Shown one piece after another: positions 32,937 to 41,403 of a stretch of 64,000 bases of DNA. Made by a program: the position numbers and the translations under genes. The notes below the pieces were generated by a model, which ran no database searches, was not told the DNA's origin, and saw only the letters and a list, made by a program, of their open reading frames with translations. Position 1 is the first letter of the stretch. Each line of letters starts with the position of its first letter. Source of the stretch: Myxococcota bacterium (GTDB taxonomy: Bacteria; Myxococcota_A; UBA796); contig JAQXDW010000073.1 of NCBI GenBank assembly GCA_029251165.1, forward strand, positions 1-64,000, given 5' to 3'.

Positions 32937-33701
32937 ATGAATGCGCCACGCCCCTTCCCCTATAAGCTTCGCATCAGTCATGAAGGCCACGCGGGCGTCC
33001 GGCTGGAGCGACCTGGTCGGCACTTCCGGATCAACCCCGTGCAGCCGCTCCTCGACGGAGAGGTCGCGGTCATCACCTGGCAGTGGCCCGAGCACCTCCA
33101 GGCCGCTGCGGAGGCGGTCCGTGCTGGTCTGCGTCCCACCGTGATTGCGCCCGAGGCGGTTCTGGTCTGGCTGGAGTCTCAGGGGCAGATCGTTCGGGGT
33201 GAGTCCCTCCTGGATGGGGTGTCCATTGCCCTGATTCCCTATGAGCCCATCCCGCCGATGACGCCCATTGAGGCGGTCTACAAAGCAAAGGCGGCCGCTG
33301 GCAGTCCCCGGCGGGCCATCTCTCGACTTCGTCAGCGACGCGGCCTCCCGCAGTGTGCCCCCCAGGTCGTGGTCTTTACCTTTGAGGATGGCAAGAAGCT
33401 GGTCCACCTCAACCTCGCGTTGCATTCCGGGACTCCGGACTCTTGGCTCTCGACAAACCACGAGCAGATATCTGGAGCGGAGTGGCTGCTGGTCGGGATG
33501 GATCATGGAGAGGAAGATGCTGCCCTCTCTCGGGTCGGCCCGCTGTCTCCTCGCAGGGTGCTGTTTACCGATCTTATCGGTGAGACTCGGCGTTGGCTGG
33601 GGATGCCCACGACCATCCTCACCCCGACTGTCGATCTCGCGGTGACCCAGGGCCTCGACGCCTACCCCTTCGTCTCGCAGGCCAGTTTCCGCTTCGAGTG
33701 A
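32937..33701 (+). CDS. Metallo-beta-lactamase-fold protein lacking the metal ligands
   Basis: 254 residues from ATG 32937. The outline fits UlaG-like MBL proteins: LRISHEGHAGVRLERPGRHFRINPVQP matches the first sheet, where family members read H-A-G-x-x-[IL]-E and I-D-P. But the H-x-H-x-D-H motif is ITWQWPEHLQAA, keeping only Glu and His. SLLDGVSIALIPYEP and HLNLALHSGTPDSWL follow, with MDHGEED near the end. It may be an inactive relative with a binding or regulatory role. Its 5' end nearly touches the divergent subtilase start, so the transcripts must be leaderless or overlap. Confidence 0.5.
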   Translation: MNAPRPFPYKLRISHEGHAGVRLERPGRHFRINPVQPLLDGEVAVITWQWPEHLQAAAEAVRAGLRPTVIAPEAVLVWLESQGQIVRGESLLDGVSIALIPYEPIPPMTPIEAVYKAKAAAGSPRRAISRLRQRRGLPQCAPQVVVFTFEDGKKLVHLNLALHSGTPDSWLSTNHEQISGAEWLLVGMDHGEEDAALSRVGPLSPRRVLFTDLIGETRRWLGMPTTILTPTVDLAVTQGLDAYPFVSQASFRFE

Positions 33702-33734
33702 CGCATTTGAGTCTCTTGTCTGGAATACACACGA

Positions 33735-33783
33735 CTCCTTGTGCGAATGTTACGTGGAACGCTAGCACCATCGCACAAGGGAG
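33735..33783 (+). promoter_or_regulatory. Leader hairpin covering the ribosome-binding site of the SPFH gene
   Basis: CTCCTTGTGCGA (33735-33746) is complementary to TCGCACAAGGGAG (33771-33783) with one bulged G and a 24-base loop. The right arm contains the AAGGGAG Shine-Dalgarno sequence that precedes ATG 33789, and the left arm supplies CUCC as an anti-Shine-Dalgarno. Confidence 0.65.
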
Positions 33784-33788
33784 CATCC

Positions 33789-35174
33789 ATGGGCATCTGG
33801 GATTCTATTAAGGGCACTGCTGTTGACCACGCAAAAGCCCAGTTTCTTGACGTTATTCAGTGGATGGAAGACGACCGGCAGACCTTGGTCTACCGCTTCC
33901 CGGTCTTCAACCAGGCCATCCAGGATGGCGGAAAGCTGGTCGTTCGAGAAGGACAGGCTGCGGTCTTCGTCAACGAAGGCGTTGCCTCGGAGGCCTTCGG
34001 TCCTGGGACCTATGAGCTGTCGACCCGCACCAAGGCCATCGCCAGCTTCTTTGAGACGATCAAGTACGGCCTGAACTACCCCTACAAGGGGGACATCTTC
34101 TTCATCTCCACCCGGCAGTTTCCGGGGCAGAAGTGGGGCACTCCGAGCCCGCTCACCATCGAAGATGAGTCCTTCGGTATGATCGAGGCTCGCGCATTCG
34201 GTACATACAACTTTAAGGTCGGTGATCCCGTAAAGTTCCTTCGAGAGCTCGTCGGAAACCGCGGCACCTATGAGACCTCGGAGATCACCACCCAGCTGAA
34301 GAGCGACCTCATCAGCTACTTCTCCGACTCTCTCGGAGAGATGGGTCAGCTCAACGTCGCTCGCCTGCTCGGGCAGACCGTGGACCTCTCCGAAGCGGTC
34401 GCGTCCCGAATCGACTCGAAGTTTACTGAGCTGTACGGCATCAAGCTCACCAACTTTGCCATCACCAACATCAACATTCCCGAAGAAATCCGAAAGGAGA
34501 TGCGGGAGATCGACATGGAGCGCGCCCGCATGCGGCGGATGGGCGGCGCCATCAACGAGATGGGTGAGGGCTTCCAGAAGTACCAGCAGCACCGCATGGT
34601 CGGCGCCATCGACAACGCAGCCTCCAAGGAGGGCGCGTCGAACCCGATGATGGATGCCGGCATGGGCCTGGCGATGGGCAACATGATGGGTGGCATGATG
34701 GGCGGTGCGATGGGCGGACAGCCCGGTGCCGCTCCCGCCGCCCCGCCGCCGCCACCATCGGCAGCGGTCCTTCACTACCACGGTCCCGCAGGCCAGGGGC
34801 AGTTCTCCCCCCAGGAGATCGCCCAGAAGATCGCCGCCAACCGTCAGGGCAAGCACAACATCTGGGCACAGGGCTGGCCGGGCTGGAAGCCCTGGAACCA
34901 GGTCCCCGAGGTCGCCAGCCTCGTGCCGCCTGAGCAGCCGGCCCCGCCGCCGCTCAACGACGTCGTCTTCCACTACAGCGGCCCCTCCGGTCGCGCGGAG
35001 CTCCCCGCCAGCGCGATCGCCGACAAGGTCCGCAGCGAGCCCGGTGTGCAGCACCTGGTGTGGAAGCAGGGCTTCGCCAGCTGGACCCCAGCTGAGGAGG
35101 TCCCAGAGATTCAGGCCGCGATGAATGCCGGCCCGCCGCCGATTCCAGGTGGCCCGCCGCCGCCGCCGATGTAG
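33789..35174 (+). CDS. SPFH-domain protein with two C-terminal GYF_2-like domains
   Basis: 461 residues from ATG 33789 (AAGGGAG upstream). Residues ~30-240 form an SPFH/band-7 domain of the virion-core-like branch: LVYRFPVFNQAIQDGGKLVVREGQAAVFVNEG, GPGTYELSTRTKAI, EARAFGTYNFKV, LYGIKLTNFAITNINIPEEI. A Met/Gly-rich linker (GMGLAMGNMMGGMMGG) and Pro tracts lead to two GYF_2 repeats (HYHGPAGQGQFSPQEIAQKI with WAQGWPGWKPW; HYSGPSGRAELPASAIADKV with WKQGFASWTPA). It ends in PPPPPM. Such proteins are thought to scaffold or bind Pro-rich partners. A strong terminator follows. Confidence 0.9.
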   Translation: MGIWDSIKGTAVDHAKAQFLDVIQWMEDDRQTLVYRFPVFNQAIQDGGKLVVREGQAAVFVNEGVASEAFGPGTYELSTRTKAIASFFETIKYGLNYPYKGDIFFISTRQFPGQKWGTPSPLTIEDESFGMIEARAFGTYNFKVGDPVKFLRELVGNRGTYETSEITTQLKSDLISYFSDSLGEMGQLNVARLLGQTVDLSEAVASRIDSKFTELYGIKLTNFAITNINIPEEIRKEMREIDMERARMRRMGGAINEMGEGFQKYQQHRMVGAIDNAASKEGASNPMMDAGMGLAMGNMMGGMMGGAMGGQPGAAPAAPPPPPSAAVLHYHGPAGQGQFSPQEIAQKIAANRQGKHNIWAQGWPGWKPWNQVPEVASLVPPEQPAPPPLNDVVFHYSGPSGRAELPASAIADKVRSEPGVQHLVWKQGFASWTPAEEVPEIQAAMNAGPPPIPGGPPPPPM

Positions 35175-35195
35175 TCTCTTTCTGTAGAGCAACGA

Positions 35196-35230
35196 GAGGG
35201 CGCCCTTCCGAAAGCCGGAAGGGCGCCCTC
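35196..35230. terminator. Perfect 15-bp stem, bidirectional terminator
   Basis: GAGGGCGCCCTTCCG (35196-35210), loop AAAGC, then its perfect complement (35216-35230). It lies between the convergent SPFH and aspS genes, 22 bases after the SPFH stop and 30 bases after the aspS stop (35261). The T-runs are weak (ATTGTGT; TCGTTGC), but the stem is exceptionally GC-rich. Confidence 0.85.
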
Positions 35231-35260
35231 ATTGTGTCTGCCCTTCAGGGGGCCACAGGC

Positions 35261-37039
35261 CTACTCGTCGGCGAGCTCGACCGTGTTCTTCACGCTCAGC
35301 TCGACGAGCTGCTCACCGGTGACGGTGCTCGGCGCACCAGCCATCAGGTCGGCCCCGGAGGTGGTCTTGGGGAAGGCGATGACGTCTCGGATGTTCTCCG
35401 TGCCGCACAGCAGCATGACCCAGCGGTCCAGCCCGGCAGCCCAGCCGCCGTGGGGGGGAGCACCGTACTGCAAGGCATCGAGCAGGAAGCCGAACTTGTC
35501 TCGGGCTTCGTTCTCGGTCAGTCCCAGCGCGGTAAAGACCTGTGACTGCACCGCGGCGTCATGGATTCGGATGCTGCCGCCGAGGATCTCGTAGCCATTG
35601 CAGACGAGATCATAGGCGTCCGAGAAGATCTCACCGTGCCGGTTCTGTGCGAGCAGCGGGATGTGCTCGTCGAGGGGCTTGGTGAACGGGTGGTGACAGG
35701 CGACCCAGCGGTCCTCGTCCTCGTCATGGTCAAACGCCGGGAAGTCCACGACCCAGCAGAAGGCATGCATGCCGGCTGGGTAGAGACCACGCTCGCGCGC
35801 GATGTGTGCCCGGAGGCGACCGAGACCAGCGTTGACGTGTGCTGCTGGTCCAGCGGCGACCAGGACGATGTCGCCGAGCGAGACACCCGGGATCTTGGCC
35901 TGATTCTCGGCCTCGATCTTGCCCAGCGGTCCCGTCCAGCCCTTCTCGGTGACCTTGCCCCACAGCAGCCCGCCGAGGCGGTATCGCTTGACGAATTCGG
36001 TCCAGGCATTGATGCCCTTGCGAGAGGTGTCTCCGGCTGCACCCTTGACGACCATCGCCTTGACGATGCCGCCGGCTTCAACCGCATTCTTGACGACGCT
36101 GAAGCCGGTGTCGGACCAGTCCAGGGTGGTGTGCTCCATGGCGAAGCGCACGTCGGGGTTGTCGACACCGAACCGGGCCATGGACTCGGTGTAGGTGATG
36201 ATCGGGAAGGCATCCTCAGCGAGTGTCTTGCCGATGACCTCAGACCAGACGGTTCGGGCCATGCCCTCGGCGATGTCCATGACCAGCTCGCGGGTGGCGA
36301 AGCTCATCTCGAGGTCGATCTGAGAGAACTCGGGCTGACGATCTGCCCGGAGGTCCTCGTCGCGGAAGCACTTCACGATCTGAAAGTAGCGGTCGAGTCC
36401 AGAGACCATCAGCAGCTGCTTGAAGATCTGTGGGCTCTGGGGGAGGGCGTACCAGTGGCCGGGGTGTACTCGGGAAGGCACCAGGTAGTCCCGGGCACCC
36501 TCCGGAGTCGAGCGGGTAAGGACCGGGGTCTCGACCTCGACGAAGCTCAGCCCGTCGAGGTAGCGACGTGCGGCGAGGGTGGTCTTGTGGCGCAGCAGCA
36601 GGTTGCGCTGAAGCTCTGGACGACGGAGGTCGAGGTAGCGGTGCTTGAGGCGAACCTCTTCGCTGGCCTTCATCGTCTCGTTGCCGATGGTGAACGGCAG
36701 GGGCTTGGTCTGGGAGAGGATGCGGAACTGAGAGGGAAAGACCTCGATCTCTCCGGTCTCCATCTTTCGGTTCGCCAGCCCCTCACCGCGAAGCTGAACT
36801 TCTCCGGTGATCTCCAGGACGTACTCCAGGCGCACCCGGTCAGCGATCGCGAGGACCTCGGCGCTGCTGGTCTCGTTGACCGTGAGCTGCACCGTGCCAT
36901 AGCGGTCCCGCAGGACGATGAAGATGAGCTGTCCCTTGTTGCGGACGAAGTGGACCCACCCCTGCAGGGTGACGGTCTGGCCGGCGTGTTCGGCCCGGAG
37001 TTCGCCGCAGGTGTGGGTGCGGCGTGAGAGCGGTTGCAT
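35261..37039 (-). CDS. aspS: Aspartyl-tRNA synthetase
   Basis: Charges tRNA-Asp (possibly also tRNA-Asn if non-discriminating). 592 residues. An OB-fold anticodon domain is at the N-terminus (VTLQGWVHFVRNKGQLIFIVLRD). The class II motifs follow: motif 2 as CFRDEDLRADRQPEFSQIDLEMSF and motif 3 in the C-terminal GAPPHGGWAAGLDRWVMLLCG. The bacterial GAD insertion lies between motif 2 and motif 3. Length is standard for bacterial AspRS. ATG 37039. It is a monocistronic-looking gene convergent on the SPFH gene and downstream of the giant repeat gene. Confidence 0.97.
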   Translation of the reverse strand: MQPLSRRTHTCGELRAEHAGQTVTLQGWVHFVRNKGQLIFIVLRDRYGTVQLTVNETSSAEVLAIADRVRLEYVLEITGEVQLRGEGLANRKMETGEIEVFPSQFRILSQTKPLPFTIGNETMKASEEVRLKHRYLDLRRPELQRNLLLRHKTTLAARRYLDGLSFVEVETPVLTRSTPEGARDYLVPSRVHPGHWYALPQSPQIFKQLLMVSGLDRYFQIVKCFRDEDLRADRQPEFSQIDLEMSFATRELVMDIAEGMARTVWSEVIGKTLAEDAFPIITYTESMARFGVDNPDVRFAMEHTTLDWSDTGFSVVKNAVEAGGIVKAMVVKGAAGDTSRKGINAWTEFVKRYRLGGLLWGKVTEKGWTGPLGKIEAENQAKIPGVSLGDIVLVAAGPAAHVNAGLGRLRAHIARERGLYPAGMHAFCWVVDFPAFDHDEDEDRWVACHHPFTKPLDEHIPLLAQNRHGEIFSDAYDLVCNGYEILGGSIRIHDAAVQSQVFTALGLTENEARDKFGFLLDALQYGAPPHGGWAAGLDRWVMLLCGTENIRDVIAFPKTTSGADLMAGAPSTVTGEQLVELSVKNTVELADE

Positions 37040-37118
37040 GGATCTTTGGCCTCGCGGTGTGTCCGCAGAGCCTAACGCCGGTCAGTTCGGTGAGCCATGC
37101 AGCGACAGCGAGGTCGGT

Positions 37119-40100
37119 TCAGGAACCCTCGTTGTCGTCTGCTGCGTCGTCACACTGGGCGTCGTTGGCATCGGCGACGCCGTCGAAGTCGTTGTCCACG
37201 CCGTCGTTGCAGGCTGCGTCACCGGCGTAGCCGTCGTCTTCATCCTCGACGGTGATGGAGGTGCAGACCGGGTCTTCCAGATCAGTCCAGCCGTCGCCGT
37301 CGTTGTCGATCTCGTCGTTGCACTCGGTAGACGGGTCGGCTTCCTCGTCATCGGAGGCGTCTTCACAGCCCAGGTCGTCGGCGTCGGTGAGTCCGTCACC
37401 GTCGTTGTCGGCCTCGTCGTTGCACTCCGTGTCACCCGTGCCGTCGTCCTCATAGAGGGAGTCCTCGGAGTCGCATGCGGCATCGCTGGTGTCGGTCCAG
37501 CCATCGCTGTCGTTGTCGATGCCGTCTTCGCACTCGGTGAGGTGATCCTCATCGCTGTCGAAGGCAGAATCACAGCCTGGATCCTCGGCATCTGTGAGGG
37601 TGTCGGAGTCGTTGTCGATGCCGTCGTTGCAGGTAAAGGCGGCGCTGGTGCCGCCCTCCAGATCGGAGCTGCCGCAGTCGGGATCGTCGTCGTCAGTCCA
37701 GCCATCGCCGTCGTTGTCGAAGCCATCGGAGCAGCCGCCGCTCTCGGAGTCTTCGATGCCGTCGAGGGCATCCGAGCAGTCGGCGTCGTCGGCGTCGGTG
37801 TCGCCGTCGCTGTCGTTGTCGGCGCCGTCGTTGCAGGCTGCCGCTCCGTAGCCCTGCTCGCTGGTGGCGATGATGCAGTCGGGATCATCTTCGTCGGTCC
37901 AGCCGTCGGTGTCGTTGTCGATGCCGTCGCTGCAGAAGGTGGCTGGATCGGACTCGTTGGGATCGTCATTGCTCGCGCAGCCGATGTCGTCGGCGTCGAT
38001 GTCACTGTCGGAGTCGTTGTCGATGCCATCACCGCACTCTGAGGTGCCGTAGCCAACCTCCGCATCGGAGAGGATGCAGTCGAAGTCGTCGCCGTCGGTC
38101 CAGCTGTCGGCGTCGTTGTCGATGCCGTCGTCGCAGTTGTCTTCAGAGACGTCCTCGTCGTTGTCCCAGGCGTTGTTGCACTCAGCATCATCGGCGTCGG
38201 TGTCGGTATCGGTGTCGTTGTCCTCGCCGTCGTTGCAGGCATAGTCGGAGTAGCCGCCGGTCTCGGCGGCACCGTCGATGCAGTCGGGATCGTCGTCGTC
38301 GGTCCAGCCATCGCCGTCGTTGTCGCTGCTGTCGGTGCAGCTGGGGTGGCTGCTGGCCTCGTCGTCGTCGTAGCCGTCGTCGCAGTCGGTGTCGTCGGCG
38401 TCGACGTCGCCGTCGCCGTCGTTGTCCTCGCCGTCGTTGCAGCTGAACAGAACAAGGCCGTACTCTTCACCGTACAGCAGACAGTCGGGGTCGGCGTCAT
38501 CGGTCCAGCCGTCGGCGTCGTTGTCGTCACCGTCAGAGCAGCTCGGCTCGTCGGCCGACTCGTTGTCGTCCCAGGAGATGCTGCAGTCGTCATCTTCCTC
38601 GTCGGTGGTGCCGTCGGAGTCGTTGTCGATGCCGTCGTTGCACTCAAAGCTGGTGGTGCCCAGCTCGTCGCCGTCGGTGAGGCAGTCGAGATCGTCGCTG
38701 TCGATCCAGCCGTCGCCGTCGTCGTCAGAGTCGTCTGCGCAGTCATCTGCAGCGGAGTCCTCTACAGTGTCGTCGGCCCGATCGCAGCCTGGATCACCAG
38801 CGTCGAGGTAGAGATCGCCGTTGTTGTCGATGCCGTCGTTGCACTCAGCGTCTCCGTAGCCGTCCTCGCTGGAGCCGCCCTCGCAGTCGGGATCGCTTTC
38901 GTCGATCCAGCCGTCGAGGTCGTTGTCGCTGCCGTCCTCGCAGTCGCCGTTGTCCTCGTCCTCGTCATCGGCATCTTCACAGCCAGCGTCGTCGGCGTCG
39001 ACGAGTCCATCAGAGTCGTTGTCGGTCTCGTCGTTGCACTCGGTGGTGCCGTAGCCGTCCTCGGTGGTTCCGGTGTAGCAGTCGGGGTCGTTGTCGTCGG
39101 CCCAGCCATCACCGTCGTTGTCGCTGCCGTCTGCGCACTCATCGTCGGCCTCTTCCTCGAGGTCGTCGTAGCCGTCGTCGCAGTCGACATCATCGGCGTC
39201 GGTGTCGCCGTCGCTGTCGTTGTCGGCATCGTCGTTGCACTCGGTGGTGCCGAAGCCGCCCTCATCTGCCGCACCGTCGGCGCAGTCGGGATCGTCGGCG
39301 TCGTACCAGCCGTCGTTGTCGTTGTCGAGCTCGTCGTTGCAGTCGTCGTCTTCGGTGTCGTCGGTGCCGGACTCACAGCCCGGATCCTCGGAGTCGATGT
39401 AGCCGTCTTCGTCGTCGTCCTCAGCGTTGTTGCACTCGTAGGCGCTGGTGCTCGCTGGATCTTCGCTGTCGTCGGTGCCGCTCTCGCAGCCCGGATCGTC
39501 GGGGTAGTCGGTCCAGCCGTCCCCGTCGTTGTCAGTCTCGTCGCTGCACTCGTAGCCGTCCTCAAAGTTGTCGGAGGCATCGGAGCAGTCTTCGTCGTCG
39601 GCGTCGGTGTCGCCGTCGGCGTCGTTGTCTGCGCCGTCGTTGCACTCGGTGCTGCCGGTCCCCAGCTCCTCAGTGCCGGTCTCGCAGTCTGGGTCATCGG
39701 CATCGGTCCAGCCGTCGGTATCGTTGTCGGCACCGTCGCTGCAGTCATCAGTCTCCGTGGTGCCGGTCGCGGCAGCACAGGTCTCGTCGACGGCATCGAT
39801 CGCACCATCGAAGTCATTGTCTGCGCCGTCGTTGCAGACGTCGCTCCCGAAGCCATTCTCGGTGATGGCACCCGAGGCGCAGTCGGGATCGTCGGTGTCG
39901 GTCCAGCCGTCGGCGTCGTTGTCGGCACCGTCCTGACAGTCGTGGGCCTCGCGGTCATCGCTGGCGCTGTCGCAGGCGCTGTCTACAGCGTCGGTGTCGC
40001 CGTCGGAGTCGTTGTCAGCGCCGTCGTTGCACTCGGTGCCGCTGTAGCCATCTTCCGAGGTGCTGGTGTCGCAGTCGGGATCGTCGGCATCCGTCCAGCC

Positions 40101-41387
40101 ATCGCTGTCATTGTCGGCACCGTCCTGGCAGTCGTCGGCTTCGCGGTTGTCCTCAGCGTTGTCGCAGTCGGGGTCGAAGGCATCGGTGAGGGTATCGGCG
40201 TCGTTGTCGGCACCATCTGAGCACTCAGAGATCGCCTCGAAGCCTCCCTCGGTCTCGCCATAGGCCGTCTCACAGGCCGGATCTGCGGTGTCGATCCAGC
40301 CGTCGCCGTCGTTGTCGGCTTCGTCTTCGCATGGATTGCGCTCGGAGGCGTCGGTGCCACCGCTGCAGCTCGGATCGTCGGCATCGGTGAGCCCGTCGGA
40401 GTCGTTGTCTTTCCCGTCGTTGCAGATGCTCGCGCCGTAGCCGGACTCGTCGTTTCCTGCGATGCAGTCAGGGTCGTCGCTGTCGACCCAGCCGTCGCCG
40501 TCGTCGTCGAGTCCGTCCTCACAGGAGGGCGGTGCCTCGGCGAGATCGAGTGCATCCTCACACTCTGGATCATCCGCGTCGGTGAGTCCATCGGCGTCGT
40601 TGTCAGCGCCGTCGTTGCACTCGGTGGTTCCGAAGCCAGACTCTTCGTCACCCGAGGTGCAGTCGGGGTCCTCCGCGTCGATCCAGCCGTCGGTGTCGTT
40701 GTCGACGCCGTCTTCGCAGGGCGGTGCCTCTGCGGCATCGACGGCGCCCTCACACTCCGGGTCGTCGCTGTCGGTGAAGCCGTCGGCGTCGTTGTCGATG
40801 CCGTCGTTGCACTCGGTGCTGCCGTAGCCCAGCTCTTCGTCGCCCGAGGCGCAGTCGGGGTCCTCCGCGTCGATGTAGCCGTCGTCGTCACCATCGATTC
40901 CGTCGGTGCAGGGTCCGATCGGGGTATCGAGGAGCCCGAGGGTGATGGTCTGACGCAGGACCTCGTCGCTCGAGAAGCTCAGGGGGCCGACATCGTCAGA
41001 GCGGAGGTACTCGGTGACGTCCAGAACACCATGGGCCGTGACGGTAAACGGGCTGTCGGAGAGACCCGGGCGCAGCTCGACGAGGGGCAGGGTCTCGGAG
41101 TAGGTCGTCGACAAGCTGATGACCAGCTCGAGGTCGTCGTCGTCGGTGTTGTAGTCGGACAGGTAGCTGTTCGAGGAGATGTCCTGCGCGACCAGCGTGC
41201 TGCCGTCTTCGTCGACGAACGGAGTGTCTGGATCGACCACCACGAGGATGGTGTCTGCATAGACAGAGAGATCGTCGACGTCGGCGGTCAGCTCAAGCTG
41301 GAGCGCGGTCCGGTCGTCGGTCCCACTGCATGCGCTCATCAGGAGCAAGGTCACGACTGACAGCTTCCGGGAGATCATTGAGTCCAT
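37119..41387 (-). CDS. Giant Asp-rich repeat lipoprotein with 38 Cys-bounded units
   Basis: 1422 residues. The signal SVVTLLLMSAC gives lipobox Cys20; ATG 41378 is an alternative start with a better-spaced GAGG. Residues ~25-155 are a beta-rich head domain. From Cys160 to the end I count 38 units of ~33 residues, each C-x-D-G-x-D-N-D-x-D-G-x-x-D-x-x-D-P-x-C followed by an acidic tail. They alternate as 19 pairs: odd units favour DGWxDxDDPDC and ExGYG; even units favour CNDGxDNDxDGDTDADD. Each Asp loop looks able to bind calcium, and two Cys per unit could form disulphides. No enzyme domain. Probably a long, calcium-stiffened surface stalk or adhesin. Confidence 0.9.
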   Translation of the reverse strand: MDSMISRKLSVVTLLLMSACSGTDDRTALQLELTADVDDLSVYADTILVVVDPDTPFVDEDGSTLVAQDISSNSYLSDYNTDDDDLELVISLSTTYSETLPLVELRPGLSDSPFTVTAHGVLDVTEYLRSDDVGPLSFSSDEVLRQTITLGLLDTPIGPCTDGIDGDDDGYIDAEDPDCASGDEELGYGSTECNDGIDNDADGFTDSDDPECEGAVDAAEAPPCEDGVDNDTDGWIDAEDPDCTSGDEESGFGTTECNDGADNDADGLTDADDPECEDALDLAEAPPSCEDGLDDDGDGWVDSDDPDCIAGNDESGYGASICNDGKDNDSDGLTDADDPSCSGGTDASERNPCEDEADNDGDGWIDTADPACETAYGETEGGFEAISECSDGADNDADTLTDAFDPDCDNAEDNREADDCQDGADNDSDGWTDADDPDCDTSTSEDGYSGTECNDGADNDSDGDTDAVDSACDSASDDREAHDCQDGADNDADGWTDTDDPDCASGAITENGFGSDVCNDGADNDFDGAIDAVDETCAAATGTTETDDCSDGADNDTDGWTDADDPDCETGTEELGTGSTECNDGADNDADGDTDADDEDCSDASDNFEDGYECSDETDNDGDGWTDYPDDPGCESGTDDSEDPASTSAYECNNAEDDDEDGYIDSEDPGCESGTDDTEDDDCNDELDNDNDGWYDADDPDCADGAADEGGFGTTECNDDADNDSDGDTDADDVDCDDGYDDLEEEADDECADGSDNDGDGWADDNDPDCYTGTTEDGYGTTECNDETDNDSDGLVDADDAGCEDADDEDEDNGDCEDGSDNDLDGWIDESDPDCEGGSSEDGYGDAECNDGIDNNGDLYLDAGDPGCDRADDTVEDSAADDCADDSDDDGDGWIDSDDLDCLTDGDELGTTSFECNDGIDNDSDGTTDEEDDDCSISWDDNESADEPSCSDGDDNDADGWTDDADPDCLLYGEEYGLVLFSCNDGEDNDGDGDVDADDTDCDDGYDDDEASSHPSCTDSSDNDGDGWTDDDDPDCIDGAAETGGYSDYACNDGEDNDTDTDTDADDAECNNAWDNDEDVSEDNCDDGIDNDADSWTDGDDFDCILSDAEVGYGTSECGDGIDNDSDSDIDADDIGCASNDDPNESDPATFCSDGIDNDTDGWTDEDDPDCIIATSEQGYGAAACNDGADNDSDGDTDADDADCSDALDGIEDSESGGCSDGFDNDGDGWTDDDDPDCGSSDLEGGTSAAFTCNDGIDNDSDTLTDAEDPGCDSAFDSDEDHLTECEDGIDNDSDGWTDTSDAACDSEDSLYEDDGTGDTECNDEADNDGDGLTDADDLGCEDASDDEEADPSTECNDEIDNDGDGWTDLEDPVCTSITVEDEDDGYAGDAACNDGVDNDFDGVADANDAQCDDAADDNEGS
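37141..40914. repeat. DNA repeat tract coding the 38 units
   Basis: About 3.8 kb of degenerate ~100-bp direct repeats whose codon pattern (GAC/GTC-rich) creates long open frames in other frames and on the other strand. The paired-unit period is ~200 bp. The units are diverged at DNA level, with no identical copies noticed, so recent slippage is not evident. Confidence 0.9.
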
Positions 41388-41403
41388 CGCCTCTGATGTG
41401 TCG

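Noticed and set aside
38346..40220. A 624-residue open frame on the plus strand and other long frames opposite the repeat protein
   Set aside because: They are low-complexity Val/Ala/Gly, Ser/Pro or Thr-rich products created by the regular GAC/GTC codon pattern of the minus-strand repeat gene. They have no start signals of their own.
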